A stretch of DNA of 64,000 nt from positions 4,866,001 to 4,930,000 of the forward strand of contig JAILWY010000028.1 in assembly GCA_022113835.1 (NCBI GenBank), written 5' to 3'. A program made the position numbers and the translations under genes. This DNA is from Atopsyche davidsoni (Eukaryota > Arthropoda > Insecta > Trichoptera > Hydrobiosidae). The notes beneath the pieces were generated by a model. The model was not told the origin of the DNA and searched no databases. It worked only from the letters and a program-made list of their open reading frames with translations. Positions 49,349 to 62,164 of the stretch are shown in pieces. Positions within the stretch are counted from its first letter, which is position 1. Every line of letters begins with the position of its first letter.

Positions 49349-51379
49349 GCTCCGGCAGCTCTGCTCCTGCAACCGCAAGGACCTGAGTCTCACCACACCG
49401 ACACTCCAAGAGCACTCCACTGCGACTCGACCAGTCGCCTTTAGGCTTACTTTGGATTTCTGAGTAACCAAGCCATAGGAAAAAAACTTTTGCACCGACT
49501 AATCATAGTATATAAAATAAATATATTTTTTAAACGTTATTATCGATTCTAGCAATCCGAAAAATCACTCATGCTCAATTATTAGAAGGAGCATTATTTT
49601 CTTCCATGAATTAATGAAAGACGCTTTGACAAGTTGTGGTTAAATTGTTACGTTTTTGGGGTAGCTTTGATATTTTCGTGTTTCCAAAGAGCAGAACGAA
49701 GAAATGTGACGAAACACAATTTACAACAATAATAGTTTTATTGCGTAAAAAAATAATTTGGACACTCGTTTAGTCTGTCTTCGTTTTTCCATTCGCAGGT
49801 CGCAAAAACCGTGTTTATTTTCATGTGGCGTTGTTTGCGAGTAGTGAACATTTCGGTGGAAGACATTAGATACACGTTTATTGTACAGTTCTTGAAGATG
49901 GCCCCGGTAGAGGAAGTCGAAACAGCAAAAACAACACCCAGGATCATCCAAAAATAATGGCTGTCAAAACTTACATAAGAAAAGTGTGTGGAAGCGTTTG
50001 TTCAGGTGAGATATGTATTTGCTTATTTTATGTTAAATTTATATCAAAACACCTTTAAAATAAAGTTAATTTATTTATGATTTAGAATAAGCTTGCTTTT
50101 TCGATAGTATTCAATATTTTATCTCAGGTTTCAGTTCCTAATATTTTATTTTTGAGGTGCCTCACCTCAGAGGAGGTTATTGACCATCTCCCTGAACAGT
50201 CTGTTCATGGTTTTCTTATGGGAAATAGTGTGGTGGATCCTTCTACACCGAAGTTTTATCTGCTGCCTAATAGCGTCATTATCCAAACCTCGTTAAAATA
50301 TAAAATATGTTGATAAGCCTCATAATATCATTTGATAAATGACCTGGCGAATTGTTGACTTTGATTAATTATCTATTCCAAACGAAACGTACATCTTAAA
50401 GATACAAAAAAACATAATAAAATATACGCCACAGGGCTGCCGAATAAATTGAATATTGTATTATTTTAATTATGATTTGCGTTTTTTGAAAATATATAAA
50501 TATACAAAAATAATAATAGTGATGCTTGTCAAACATTTTTTGATGTGAACAAAATCCGTAAACACTATGCAAATATTTTTAGCTCATTTTATTTTATTTA
50601 TTAGTGCAGTGAAACTCCATTTTAATTAAACAGAAAAGCAATAAAGTATTTTATAATTCAGGATATGGCAAAACTACATGATTATGACCTTAAATTTAAA
50701 GCGTATATATAATAGTATGGCTGTTGCCCATATTCGTATAAAACCTCCCACTAATTTTAGCTCTTGATCGACCATGGTTACTGCGATTGTCCAACGGGAG
50801 GTTATTGTAAATGGTATCGGGAATTACTGAATTAAATTAAATTTTAATATTATTTATTAATTTATTAATAGTTGTTTAAGGGCTATGCCTACAATACGGT
50901 ACAAGCCATCCCTTTTTCCTGCGCGCAGGTTGTATGGCTCTATTTAGTATGAAACAAAACAAGAAAGTGGACTGAGTAAACTTACTAAGTTTATATTATT
51001 ATGGCTGCTTTTATAGATTCAATATATTCAATTTGCAATAAAAGATTAAACCAGCTTAGAGATTATTGATACAGTTGACTAGATTTGGAGTTTGTGAACG
51101 CAGAAAAGACATGGGAAGAAGTAGTGGACGTGCCATTGATATTGCTTTTCGAGGTCGAGCGACATTGCATATGCGTTGTTAGGCAATCACTTCATTTTTA
51201 TAATCAATAAAAAATAATTGTAGGTCGACTTATAAACCGGTTTATAACATAATATCCGCAGTCTGCAATTCGCCTGGGAAATTATAAGTTTGGCACAATT
51301 TGGGTACAAAATGACACCAAATAAAGTAACTACCCTTTGATCTGAAAACAAGTCCATGGTGTTTTATAATAAATATACA
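49349..51379. other. Intergenic region upstream of the acyl-CoA reductase
   Basis: No gene was recognised. An acceptor for the reductase 5' UTR lies at about 49370 on the minus strand. At 49880-49950 the sequence 'gaagatggccccggtagagg' followed by 'gtcgaaacagc' is the kind of repeat tail common in insect interspersed elements. A copy of dispersed family A occupies 50150-50284. Confidence 0.5.
50150..50284 (+). repeat. Dispersed repeat copy (family A)
   Basis: Contains 'gcctcacctcagaggagg', 'gttcatggttttcttatg' and 'tgcctaatagcgtc' in the same order as the copy at 48566. It is moderately diverged. No coding content was recognised. Confidence 0.55.
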
Positions 51380-54300
51380 TTTAATGATTGCTACTGTGAA
51401 ATTTATTTATATGAATATTGTTTACTAAGTCACAAAAAAAAGAAGCCTAAAGAGTACAATATTTTTAATTAAATTTGTGTAAATTAATTTCGCATATTAG
51501 TACATTATACAATTAAATTAATGATTACTCGAATTTACGTCAGAAAAAATCACTCAATAAAATTATATTTAAATAATCGCATCAATAAACCAAACTTGAT
51601 CTGTAAAAATGAAAAGTAAAAGACACAAGTTGGCAGGTGTTTGTAGAAACTTGCTTCAGCATGGCAAATTTACCTTTAGGGCAACCTTTTAGGGCAAATT
51701 TGCCCTAAAAGAAGAAATCGACACAAAAATCTAGAAATATAGTGATTTCATTCAATTTTGTCAAGCCTTTTTTAAAAGCTATTTTTATAAGTTTTTTTAT
51801 TTTGAAAGTGTAAATGAATTTTCACATCTGAATTGTATAACTAGTACATAATACAAAGTCGCCATTTTTTAAAAAATAAAATCAAAGATTAACATCGATT
51901 GATAAGATCTCTCTCTCAACGATCCAAACCTGATCTGTAAAAAAAAAATTAAGTTCAAGACACAAGTTTGCTGGTGTTTGTAGAAACTTGCTTCAGCATT
52001 ACGTCAATGGGATATTTGCCTAAAAATTTGTATAATTAGTACATAATATAAAATAAACAATATTTTTTTATAAAAGTAAAGAATTTACGTCAGAAAAAAT
52101 CATTTAATAAAATCACTGTGTCAGTGATTAAACATAAAAAAATATTAAGTAAAAGACAAGTTTGCAGGTGCTTGTGGAAACTTGCTTCAGCATTACGTCA
52201 ATGGAAAATTTGCCTTAAAATTTGTATAATTAGTGCATAATATACAATAAACAATATTTTTAAAATAATATTAAACAATTTACATCAGAATAAAATCACT
52301 GTGTCAATGAATCAAACATAAAAAAATTATTAAGTAAAAGACAAGTTTGCAGGTGCTTGTAGGAACTTGGTTCAGCGCGACTTCAATGGGAAATTTACCT
52401 TTAGGGCAAACTTGCCTTAAAATGTGTACAATTAGTACATAATACAAAACTAACAATATTTTTTAAATAAAATTAAAGAATTTACGTCAGAAAAGATCTC
52501 TCAATAAAATCACTGCGCCAAGGAATCAAACATAAAAAAATTATTGAGTAAAAGACAAGTTTGCAGGTGCTTGTAGAAACTTGCTTCAGCATGACTTCAA
52601 TGACGCCGATGACGTCAAATGACGGTTTCCAGTTCGCTCCTGTTTCCTGACCGTAACATTCAGCAAAGTGTGTCAGTTGGCAAGAAGTATCGCCGTCCGG
52701 TCGAAACTGGTCGAACTTGGATCCCCTGGCCGAAACGAGTCTCTCCTTGTACAGGCCGACAAGGCGGGGCTTGCGCGCGAGCGAGAGCGGGTTTTGCTAG
52801 GCTAAACCCAAATTTACCCTAAAACCACACCATGGACGTAAATTTGCCATTGGAGTCGCGCTGAAGCCAGTTTCTACAAACACCTGCAAACTTGCCTTTT
52901 ACTTAATATTTTTTTTAGGTTTGATTCACTGACACAGTGATTTTATTAAATGACCTTTTCTGACGTAAATTCTTTACTTTTATAAAAAAATTTTGTTTAT
53001 TTTATATTATGTACTAATTATACAAATTTTAAGTCAAATTTCCCATTGAAGTAATGCTGAAGCAAGTTTCTACAAACACCTGCAAACTTATCTTTTACTT
53101 AATAATTTTTTTTAGGTTTGATTCACTGGCACAGTGATTTTATTAAATGATCTTTTCTGACGTAAATTCTTTACTTTTATAAAAAAAATATTGTTTATTT
53201 TATATTATGTACTAATTATACAAATTTTTAGGCAAATATCCCATTGACGTAATGCTGAAGCAAGTTTCTACAAACACCTGCAAACTTGCCTTTTACTTAA
53301 TATTTTTTTTAGGTTTGATTCACTGACACAGTGATTTTATTAAATGACCTTTTCTGACGTAAATTCTTTACTTTTATAAAAAAATTTTGTTTATTTTATA
53401 TTATGTACTAATTATACAAATTTTAAGTCAAATTTCCCATTGAAGTAATGCTGAAGCAAGTTTCTACAAACACCTGCAAACTTATCTTTTACTTAATAAT
53501 TTTTTTTAGGTTTGATTCACTGGCACAGTGATTTTATTAAATGATCTTTTCTGACGTAAATTCTTTACTTTTATAAAAAAAATATTGTTTATTTTATATT
53601 ATGTACTAATTATACAAATTTTTAGGCAAATATCCCATTGACGTAATGCTGAAGCAAGTTTCTACAAACACCTGCAAACTTATCTTTTACTTAATAATTT
53701 TTTTTAGGTTTGATTCACTGACACAGTGATTTTATTAAATGACCTTTTCTGACGTAAATTCTTTACTTTTATAAAAAAAAATTGTTTATTTTATATTATG
53801 TACTAATTATACAAATTTTAAGTCAAATTTCCCATTGAAGTAATGCTGAAGCAAGTTTCTACAAACACCTGCAAACTTATCTTTTACTTAATAATTTTTT
53901 TTAGGTTTGATTCACTGGCACAGTGATTTTATTAAATGATCTTTTCTGACGTTAATTCTTTACTTTTTTTTCAAAAATATTGTTTATTTTATATTATGTA
54001 CTAATTATACAAATTTTAAGGAAATTTTCCCATTGATGTCATGCTGAAGCAAGTTTTTACAAACACTAGCAAACTTTTTTCTTTTATTTAATTTTTTTTT
54101 TTTGGTATGATTCACTAACGCAATTATTTACGTAAATCCGATAGTTAACTTTGATTATATAATATAAAATAATGTTAATTTTACATTATGTACTAATTAA
54201 AAGAATATATACGAAATTCACTTACACTTTCAAAAATAAATAACTTATAAAAATAGTTTTAAAAATACGTTTTAAAAAAGTCGATTTCTTCGTATAAAAG

Positions 54301-54400
54301 CAGGTAAAGTAAAAAAAATTTTTTTAAATTAATTTTTTGTGACATAGTAAACAATTTTCGTATAAATAAATTCACAGTAACGGTCAATACTTTATTTCGT
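51380..54400. mobile_element. Foldback-type element with tandem-repeat inverted arms
   Basis: Two long inverted arms flank a distinct centre (about 52600-52850). The right arm has seven repeats marked by 'gctgaagcaagttt'-type words, starting near 52860, 53056, 53254, 53450, 53648, 53845 and 54043, a steady pitch of 196-198 bases. The left arm has five copies of the same unit in reverse ('cttgcttcagc' near 51650, 51988, 52182, 52367 and 52581), more diverged and uneven. The outermost, non-tandem parts also pair: 'gaagaaatcgac' near 51711 with its complement near 54288, and 'attgtttacta' near 51417 with its complement near 54343. The centre is GC-richer. No transposase frame was seen. This layout is that of foldback (FB-like) transposons. 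Confidence 0.75.
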
Positions 54401-54661
54401 ATTTGTTAAAAATACTTTGATTAAATTTTTATTTCTCAACCGCAAACATAATATTGTCAATCTGTACTAAACGTTGTATTTATTGACACTCAATTTTTCA
54501 ATCCATTATCTGATTAATTGCAAAGGCCTCGAGTTTAATCAAAACGACTCGGAAATAATACAAAAAAATAATTAAATTAAATAAAAAATATTTAAAAATT
54601 GACCCCTAACTAACTATACATAATATTTTTAATTTATGCACAAATTTATGAAAAAAAATAC

Positions 54662-54745
54662 ACAGGCAGTACTCGAACCGACTACTCCTGGATTTTTGAT
54701 ATTGTGACGCAATCGTCTCGCCCACCGTGACCCCGCGTCTTGGCG
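54662..54745 (-). mobile_element. tRNA-like SINE head, degenerate
   Basis: The minus strand reads 'ggggtcacggtgggcgagac', a spacer, then 'gtagtcggttcgagtactgc'. The second block resembles an RNA polymerase III box B (GGTTCGAnnCC) and the first is a weak box A, at roughly tRNA spacing. No cloverleaf good enough for a functional tRNA was found. Confidence 0.35.
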
Positions 54746-55299
54746 AAAGTTTTAACCGTTTATACCATGTGTGTAACCAATTGAAACACGCAACACGCTG
54801 TATTATTAATTTTACGTCATTTAATTAATTTTTAATTTTCACTAGTAACACGCCGGCATGTTGATTCTTCTTCTTTGCGCGCCTCTCCTCAGAGCGGATC
54901 GGTGATCGTCTCACGGAACATGTCCAACAAAAATATCTTAATATCCGATCGGAAAACGGCGACACTGGCAGCGAGGCGTGTACAACACCGTGCCAGCGAA
55001 TAAAACTCAATAATTTAATACTAAATAGTATTTTCAAATGGCACAGAAAGCGGTTATTTAAATTTTCAAAAGCCTTGAAAATTTTTTGCTGAAAACATGC
55101 ATTGGCGAAATTCGGATTTTATACATATTTTATTTCTATATTTATAACAATATAAATTAAATATATTTTACAGATATTTTATTTCAAATACCATTGTTAG
55201 ATAAAAGCCTCGCCAAAGCCTACTTTTCATGGTAAATAATAATAATTCGCTTGTAAGGTGGTTTTAGTACACCACCTTTGGATTTATTTTAAGGGTGCT
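54746..55299. other. Intergenic with a short family A fragment
   Basis: A short copy of dispersed family A ('cttcttctttgcgcgcctct', 'cggtgatcgtctcacggaac') occupies about 54865-54925. The rest is AT-rich without recognised features. Confidence 0.45.
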
Positions 55300-55307
55300 T
55301 TGGTGGC

Positions 55308-55378
55308 AGGATTTTGTAGTCTAGTGGCTATCACAGTCGCTTATCTACCTAAGCCGAAATTTAAATACAACCTTCAAA
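55308..55378 (+). mobile_element. Degenerate tRNA-like stretch
   Basis: The words 'tttgtagtctagtggctatc' and 'cgcttatctacctaagccg' resemble a tRNA 5' half with box A, but box B ('aaatttaaatacaacc') is strongly eroded. It is probably an old tRNA-derived SINE or a tRNA pseudogene. Confidence 0.3.
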
Positions 55379-55929
55379 GAAATTAACCTTACTTTTGATA
55401 TTACAATTATACTCGTCACGTGTATATTTTCCCATCATTTGATAGGATATGGATGAGAAAGCCAACTTCCCTATTAATTATCTAAAAAATAATATTTATA
55501 TTTTTTTAATAATAAAGCTTTGATTTCTCACTTGTATTGCTTGTATTTTAAAAAAAAAAAAAAATTTATATTGTAGTTTACTGAATCCAAGTTTTGTTTT
55601 TTTGGGCTTGTAGAGTAAAATATATCTAAGTATAATTTTTTTTAAAACTAATTAAAAGGTGTTTTATGTTATTGCGTCATAATCGACAGGTGTTAATTAT
55701 CAAATGATTATTATAAATAATGCTTGCAGTACCTTTGATAATTATAAAATTAATGTCGGCGGAGCATGATATCACAATTTGTAGCTTTATTATATTAAAT
55801 AATAATTTGTATGTAGATTTTTTTATTTTACTTGTTTCTTGTGCGCAGTTTTTTTTAAGCATTAATATTATGAGATGCTATTTGCAGAAAAGTTGTATAC
55901 AAAATATATACTCGTATAGGTTGAGAAAT

Positions 55930-56102
55930 ATGCGCGTCTTAATATGGAGAAAAATGGGAATTGTGTGGCAACACAGGTTACAAGAACAACTGGCAATATC
56001 GATTCTTCCCGGAAGTCCACTCTGCCAACGACGTCGCCGAGGTCGGCCGCGTACTAACGGCTCACCAACACGTTTTCGACAGCCGACATGTGCAACAACA
56101 AA
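55930..56102 (+). other. GC-enriched patch open in several frames
   Basis: In an AT-rich desert, this patch is open over most of its length in all three plus frames. One frame reads GYKNNWQYRFFPEVHSAND then VGRVLTAHQHVFDSRHVQQQ up to a stop near 56132, preceded by a CACAG/GTTAC junction. Another reads RRRRGRPRTNGSPT. None was recognised. It may be a last exon of an unseen gene or a transposon remnant. Confidence 0.25.
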
Positions 56103-57409
56103 TTAGCGATCGTATAATATTTTACGACTAAGGATATTGTATATAAATATTGCAACCGGAAATATTGTTAACAAATATAATTAATTGCAAAAGAAATAGT
56201 ATAATTTAAGAAACCCTAAAGAAAAAAAAAAAAAAAAAATTAAAACATTAAATAAAACTTTTTATGGAACTGATTATATTCATGCGTACAAATGACTCTT
56301 GAGTACAAACGGCTTCATTGGCCACAGCGCTCTAGCGATATGTGCTACACCCGGTCAACTAGGGAATGTCCGCAAGACCCTTTATTAAAAATACATGTTT
56401 TTGGAAACAATATATTATTATTTGAATGAATGGAAATTCATAAAATAAATTAAGAACGCAAGACATTGATTAATGATTAATATAAAGCTATATTAAGTAT
56501 GAGTCATTAAATAATGGATGATTTGTTATCATCAATCAAATATCATGGGTTGCTTGTAATATTGAATGAATAAAGACATAGGGATTCATTTTCTGATTAC
56601 TATTAAAAAGAATTAATTTTCTTACAAGGACTAAAAAAAAAATTATTGAATGATGAGCGAATAAAAAAAAATATAAACTATTGATTAAAATTATAAATTG
56701 AGTGATCTCACGGAGGCACGTTTAAACAATTAAATAAATCTAAAAAAATAATTACTACCCGCTGGTTTTATTCAGATAATTATAAATAATGCCATAAAAA
56801 TGTGTTCGGATCACTGAATAATAAAAATAATAAATAAATGCGTTCGGTTAATCGAATATGTCTTTAAAGAAGGTTGTTGTCAATTTCACTGTACACGTGT
56901 TACTTTAGTTTTACTGATACGGCTGTAATCACGACTCAAAGTAGCTGAACCAAATTCCGCATCCATGTTGACTTTCTCCTTCCGATGCCTAATTTTTCTG
57001 GAAAATCGGCTTTTCTAAAATAGAATTTACGTCAGCGGCTTAGGATAGGAATATATTCGATGAAATGGACACAAAAAATGGTCGAGGAGAGGCACAAGAA
57101 GAAGAAGAAAATAAATATTTATTAAATAAATAAATTTACCTTCGACTGTAAAAAGATTTTCCACTGAGGAAGAGCTTTATTTTGCTATTATCGTAGCCGT
57201 TTCGTTTTATTATTTGCACTCAAAAACGTTTGTTTCAAGGTAGTCGGTATGTTGCAACTTTATTTTCATTTTCAGGCGCTCTAAAATGGCCGTGAATATT
57301 TTAATTTTCACACCGGTATATTTTATCGATTTATTAGTCCCCAAAACGGGCAAAATGTTAACGAATATTTAATATGATTTTATTTTAATTTATACAAATG
57401 ACTTTTACG

Positions 57410-57411
<2 letters not shown>

Positions 57412-57462
<51 letters not shown>
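57412..57462. repeat. (TA)25 microsatellite
   Basis: Pure TA run of about 51 bases, followed shortly by a poly-T run at 57471-57488. Confidence 0.95.
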
Positions 57463-57466
<4 letters not shown>

Positions 57467-59770
57467 GTGTTTTTTTTTTTTTTTTTTGATAGCATATATG
57501 CGATGCGTAATAAGTAAAAGCGGTAGATACGTGAATATGACTTATTTTAAAACGATTTTTCAGCGTGTTGATTTTTATTGGTGACCGGTTTCAGTCCGAA
57601 TCGTCGAATGTACCGTATATTACTCAATTAATATTGAGCCCAACCGTTTGTGTCGAATCGAGAAACTTCTCTTTCGACCTCTGATGAGTATCCGAGGCCG
57701 ATCATGGACTCGGGGTTCCATGGCGAGGAGTTGCAGCACCTGATTGATGGCGATGATTAATTACCATGCTCCGGCCATTACACCATTAAAATTATTAAAA
57801 TCTCGGACCATCGCTCTGGCCATTTTGTCACAATGATGTAACGCGAGATTACCAAATATTTCTGTACCACCAAGTACCGAGATGACGAGCGTATCGATTG
57901 GAAATAAATTATTCTCATGTAAATGAAGAATTTTATTTTTTAGATAAATCTACTATAATAATAGCCATTGTGTGTGCGTGGGTTGGTGTGTGTGTATGTT
58001 TCATTTTTTAGTTCTCTATAGAATATCTTAAAAGATACAACGCTGATTTTTTGCACGTAAGTTTAGTAAGTTTTTCCGCAGTTATGTGCCGAATTTCAAG
58101 ACAATAGGATAATATTTTCATGCATAAACTAATTAAATAAAACTATCAAATATGCTTTATGTACGAATTATATGATTCTGTTGTTCACAGCGAGAATTTC
58201 AAATTTAGAATTTGTACAAATAAACAAAATATGATGCTTCTAAGAAATTTCCAGTTTATGTCAGCTTGACACAAGTACCAATTTTATTTTTTAGTTGCGT
58301 TAGAAATTATTAATCACATCATTAATAACTTAAAATGCCTTCTAAAAAAATAACACCGTCTAAGCACAGCAAACGTAATTAAAAAAGAATAGCACAATTG
58401 AACGTGATAAAGACTGCATCTAATAAAGAACAGTGCAGTGAAAGTGATTTGTTGTTTGTGATACGAAATGTGATATTTCCTAGAATGACTTTGCTTTCGA
58501 AATTAATATCCGGTTATTTAAAATATATGTGAACAAAATGAAATCAAATATTCATCTAATTGTCAGCCAAACATATGTTCAAACACTATTGCATCGTTCA
58601 TCGAATACGTCATTTTATGACGGGCTACATTTCTTGTTAAATAATAATATCATACATATTTGTACGCTTTTGTATAGAGCAGGGGTTGGAAAACTTTTCA
58701 TTACTCTTTGTCTACTAACATCGTGCGTGTGATTATGTGATCAGTGATCACAAGCAACGTTGTTTTTCAACATTATAATTTATAATAATCATAAATACGT
58801 TATTATTTTAATAATATATTTTAATAACCGTTTAATTACAATTGAAAATAGACTCAAGGTTCACGGAGCGTGAGTTTTTGTGATCACCAAAATGCATAAA
58901 CGTCACTCGGGAAAACACATATTTCTCATATAAAAAATAATTTTTTAAGAAATAAAATATTTTTTTATGTACAAGAAGAAACGCACGTAACTTTCTGTAT
59001 AATTTTTTTTTTTATTTGTGCTGCAGATTTTTCGCAATAAATTTTTAAAAAACATCAAATATTATGCTTACAATATTGAGGATTGAGTGGCTTACTATAT
59101 GTGAGGCTTAAGTGGGTTTTTATACTTTCTTTATGTGTAAATAAAGCCTTTGAGTCTAATACTAAGATTGCTTATATTGATTGGGCTTGAATTAATGTTT
59201 TGTGTATTGTTAATATAAAATATATTTCCTGGTGAGTGCATTGGAATTCGTATTTATTTCCGACCTCAAGGCGGTTACTGGTTTTGAATAAAAAATACGT
59301 TTGTTATGTATGAATAAAATAATTAATTATTTTTTATTTTATTATTCACAAAGCAGCGATACAATCAAACCAGTTTCGAGTGACAAAGCATTTTTTCACG
59401 TCTCGCTGAAATTCGCAATGGCTATTATGCTATTTCTAGATATGCAATAAAATTTTATTACTAAAAAAAAAAAAAAAAACAAGCCCTCAGAGTCAACAAT
59501 AATTTTTTTTTATTTTTTATTGAAAATATAATCATTAATTCGCACACACATATCGATTACTTACCTATCAAAATATTATGAATTTAACACGCTGGTGAAT
59601 AATGTATGCGGTTTGGTACGTCTCCGGAATTTTTACAAAATCTCAAATCAGCAATGAGTATGATTAAATATGAACAAGTACGCATTTATTACAAATACAG
59701 ATTTTTTTTTTTTTTATTTAAAGCGACTCGCCTTGTAGCTGATTAAATAAGGTGCTAGTTATTATTTGAA

Positions 59771-59816
59771 GCTGCCTGTTTCGCCAACACACTTGGTTTG
59801 GCATCTTCAGGCAGCA
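59771..59816. repeat. Short inverted repeat
   Basis: 'gctgcctgtttcgcc' pairs in part with 'ggcatcttcaggcagc' across a spacer 'acttggttt'. Similar 'gtttcgcc ... gaaga' combinations occur at about 25590-25650. This is probably the tail of an interspersed element. Confidence 0.5.
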
Positions 59817-61008
59817 AGTCAAATATTTGATCACTAGAATCGTTTCTTGGGACATGTGAATATTTTGAAGTATTTTTAACTTTTTTACACGACCGATGAT
59901 TTTTTTGGTTTATTTTATATTTTGTATTGAGAAAATAGGCATTTAATATAATTTTCAGCAGATTTGATATCTTGTATTTAATTTCAGCATCGGTTCATTT
60001 TTTTGAACAGGATAAGGAATTTTAAAAAATACACATTTATTTAATTTATAATGCCAATAATTGATATCATCGTCAAGGTAAAGCACATGTTTTTTCCTGT
60101 AATTATTTTTTTAGTATGACTTGATAAATCTTCTTGATGATATTAACTGATGTGATATATATGAACATGTTTTTTAGGCGAGTGACTTTTATTAAAATAT
60201 TTTTAACATTTTCGGAAGAAGCGGTTAGCATTTTCATAATTTTGCTGTTTTATTTTGCAGAAACGTAAAAAAATGTACTTATGCTGCAATTAAAGTCGCT
60301 GTTTGATAAATGATTTATCATATTGTACGTTCGGTTTGTTTTCTTCTTCGTGTGCCTCTCCTCACCGAACATGGTCGTATTACATTTTAGGCAGCAAAGT
60401 TTCAGTAATTTCATCGAAATTATTCGCTTGGAAATTAATGAGAAAAAAGACATTATATTAAGCTTGCTTAGAGGGATACGTTATAATATATTTGCTCTTA
60501 GACAGTCTTAAGCATTCGGCTGTGTTTTCGACTTCCAGCCACTCTTTCATAAATTCCTTGGCCAGCCAGCTGCAGTAGGCTTTTTTGGGCATACAGGGCT
60601 CTCTCGCAGTCGACCCATGGTGTTTTAAGGATTGTCTTGAGTGTCCAGGCTTCAACTCTATACGGAAAAACTGAGACGATGGTGAATCCAAAGATTCCAG
60701 TTATCATTTACCCAGCTGCCTGAGTGTTTAATTTTTACTTCTTTTGCATCGTCCGCCCGTGACTTTCGACCTATTCGACGTCAAGCACTCGGATGCAAAC
60801 CTCAAACGAGCAAACATGGATGCGGACAACGGAGTTGTGGGAAGAGCAGAAAAGCCCTGGGCAGTGCGTCAGTGGTTGCTCAGATAATCAAATAAAAAAA
60901 TAGCGTGTAAATATCACAGGTGAGGCGACAAACACGACGGACCGGCCGAGAAACAGGTGAGTGGAAAATTTTGCAAATTTCATGATCAGAAACTGACTCA
61001 ATATGAAA

Positions 61009-61406
61009 TAATATGATTAGGCACATTAGTTCATATATATATGATGACTTAAAGAAACTCTCAGAAAAACATCATCGTGATTTGTGTGGGATTTGAACCC
61101 ACATCTCCTGGTTTACATGACCGGTGTACTAACCCTTGTACTAACGAATCACTTCCGTTTAATTTTTAACAGTCATACTCTACATATGAACCAATGTGCC
61201 AATCAATATTTAGTGATTTGCAAGCACTGGACTTTTTGAACAAAGTAACAAGTAACATCTGGATATTATTTTTAAAATCTATTGATTTATCCAAGACGCG
61301 AGATCAAGAGATGTGGGTTCAAATCCCACACAAATCACGATGATATTTTTCTGAGAGTTTCTTTAAGTCATCTTCTATATATGAACTAGTGTACCTAATC
61401 ATATTA
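61009..61406. mobile_element. SINE-like element as a ~100-bp inverted repeat
   Basis: The left arm (61009-61108) and the right arm (61308-61406) are near-perfect reverse complements, from 'taatatgattaggcacatta' to the box B-like 'gggtttcaaa/ggttcaaatccc' core. About 200 bases separate them. On the minus strand the left copy continues into 'ggttagtacaccggtcatg', giving a tRNA-like head; the right copy has a different sequence there. The unit is the same as at 16962-17102. Confidence 0.7.
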
Positions 61407-62164
61407 GTAATAGTATAATAAACCCGTAATGGGTAATAAATACGCATCTGATTGACCAATCCGTAAATTGATATATTTACACGATACGCATTCTTCATTT
61501 GGGAAAGAAATTGGGCTTGAATCATTTATGCGCCTAGATTCCGTCGTTTCATGCATTTTCCTTATATAAATTAGCAACACATATCCACGATTACATAAAA
61601 CAGAGTGTGTCATATGCAAAGAACCCAGCGATAACAAGTTTTTATAAAACCATCGCACATCAATTTGTATGGAACTTTCGTGTGTAGAAACTCTCCGAAA
61701 ACCCGAAGGGCTTGATGCTCAACACCGCGAATGAGCATGTAACGGCTATAATGACTACTGTTGTTACTAAATCGGCGTCATTTTCCAGCTGATGCGGTTG
61801 CACGTGGAGACGGCCTCGGGGCTCGTGTCTTCACTGCATCTTTCGAAAAGCAAGCTGCGAGCTCTGGTCGTGTGTGATTTATAGACAGGTCCGAGTTTGA
61901 GTGTGGATTGAAAAAAATATGGCCATCATCGTGACGAAACTGGCGAGCTCGTAATTGTCGCCGTTTTCGACAAAAAAATGCGTTTACGACTCGCCTGGCA
62001 TGCCCAGTTGGTATCGTTGCGTTTAGCGCATTAAAAGTCGATTATCCGAACCTTCTGTCTAAGGACTACCGTTAAACGCTGACTTTGCGAGTGGACACGC
62101 AAACTCGCAATGCCTTAATTTAGAAACCGATTAGACTACACGATAAGTAGAGCACTAATTAATA
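61407..62164. other. Intergenic, moderately GC-richer
   Basis: The part near 61700-62110 is less AT-rich than its surroundings but has stops in all frames. No feature was recognised. Confidence 0.4.

Larger units (their letters stand above)
56133..61008. other. Gene-poor AT-rich region
   Basis: No gene was recognised. It holds a (TA) run at 57412-57462, a family A fragment at 60340-60376 and a 'cagggg'-type hAT-like end at about 58680. A small inverted repeat 'gctgcctg ... caggcagc' lies at 59771-59816. Two short minus-strand frames at 60458-60707 look transposon-derived but could not be named. Confidence 0.45.

Noticed and set aside
51600..54110. CRISPR array as explanation for regularly spaced repeats
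   Set aside because: The units are contiguous ~197-bp tandem repeats in inverted arms within a eukaryotic genome, with no short repeat-spacer pattern.
58529..58732. 67-residue open frame
   Set aside because: AT-rich codons, no motif, and it runs into a hAT-like terminal sequence; probably chance.
60458..60707. Two overlapping minus-strand frames, possibly from a retroelement
   Set aside because: They look coding-like but no family could be named, so they are mentioned only in the region description.
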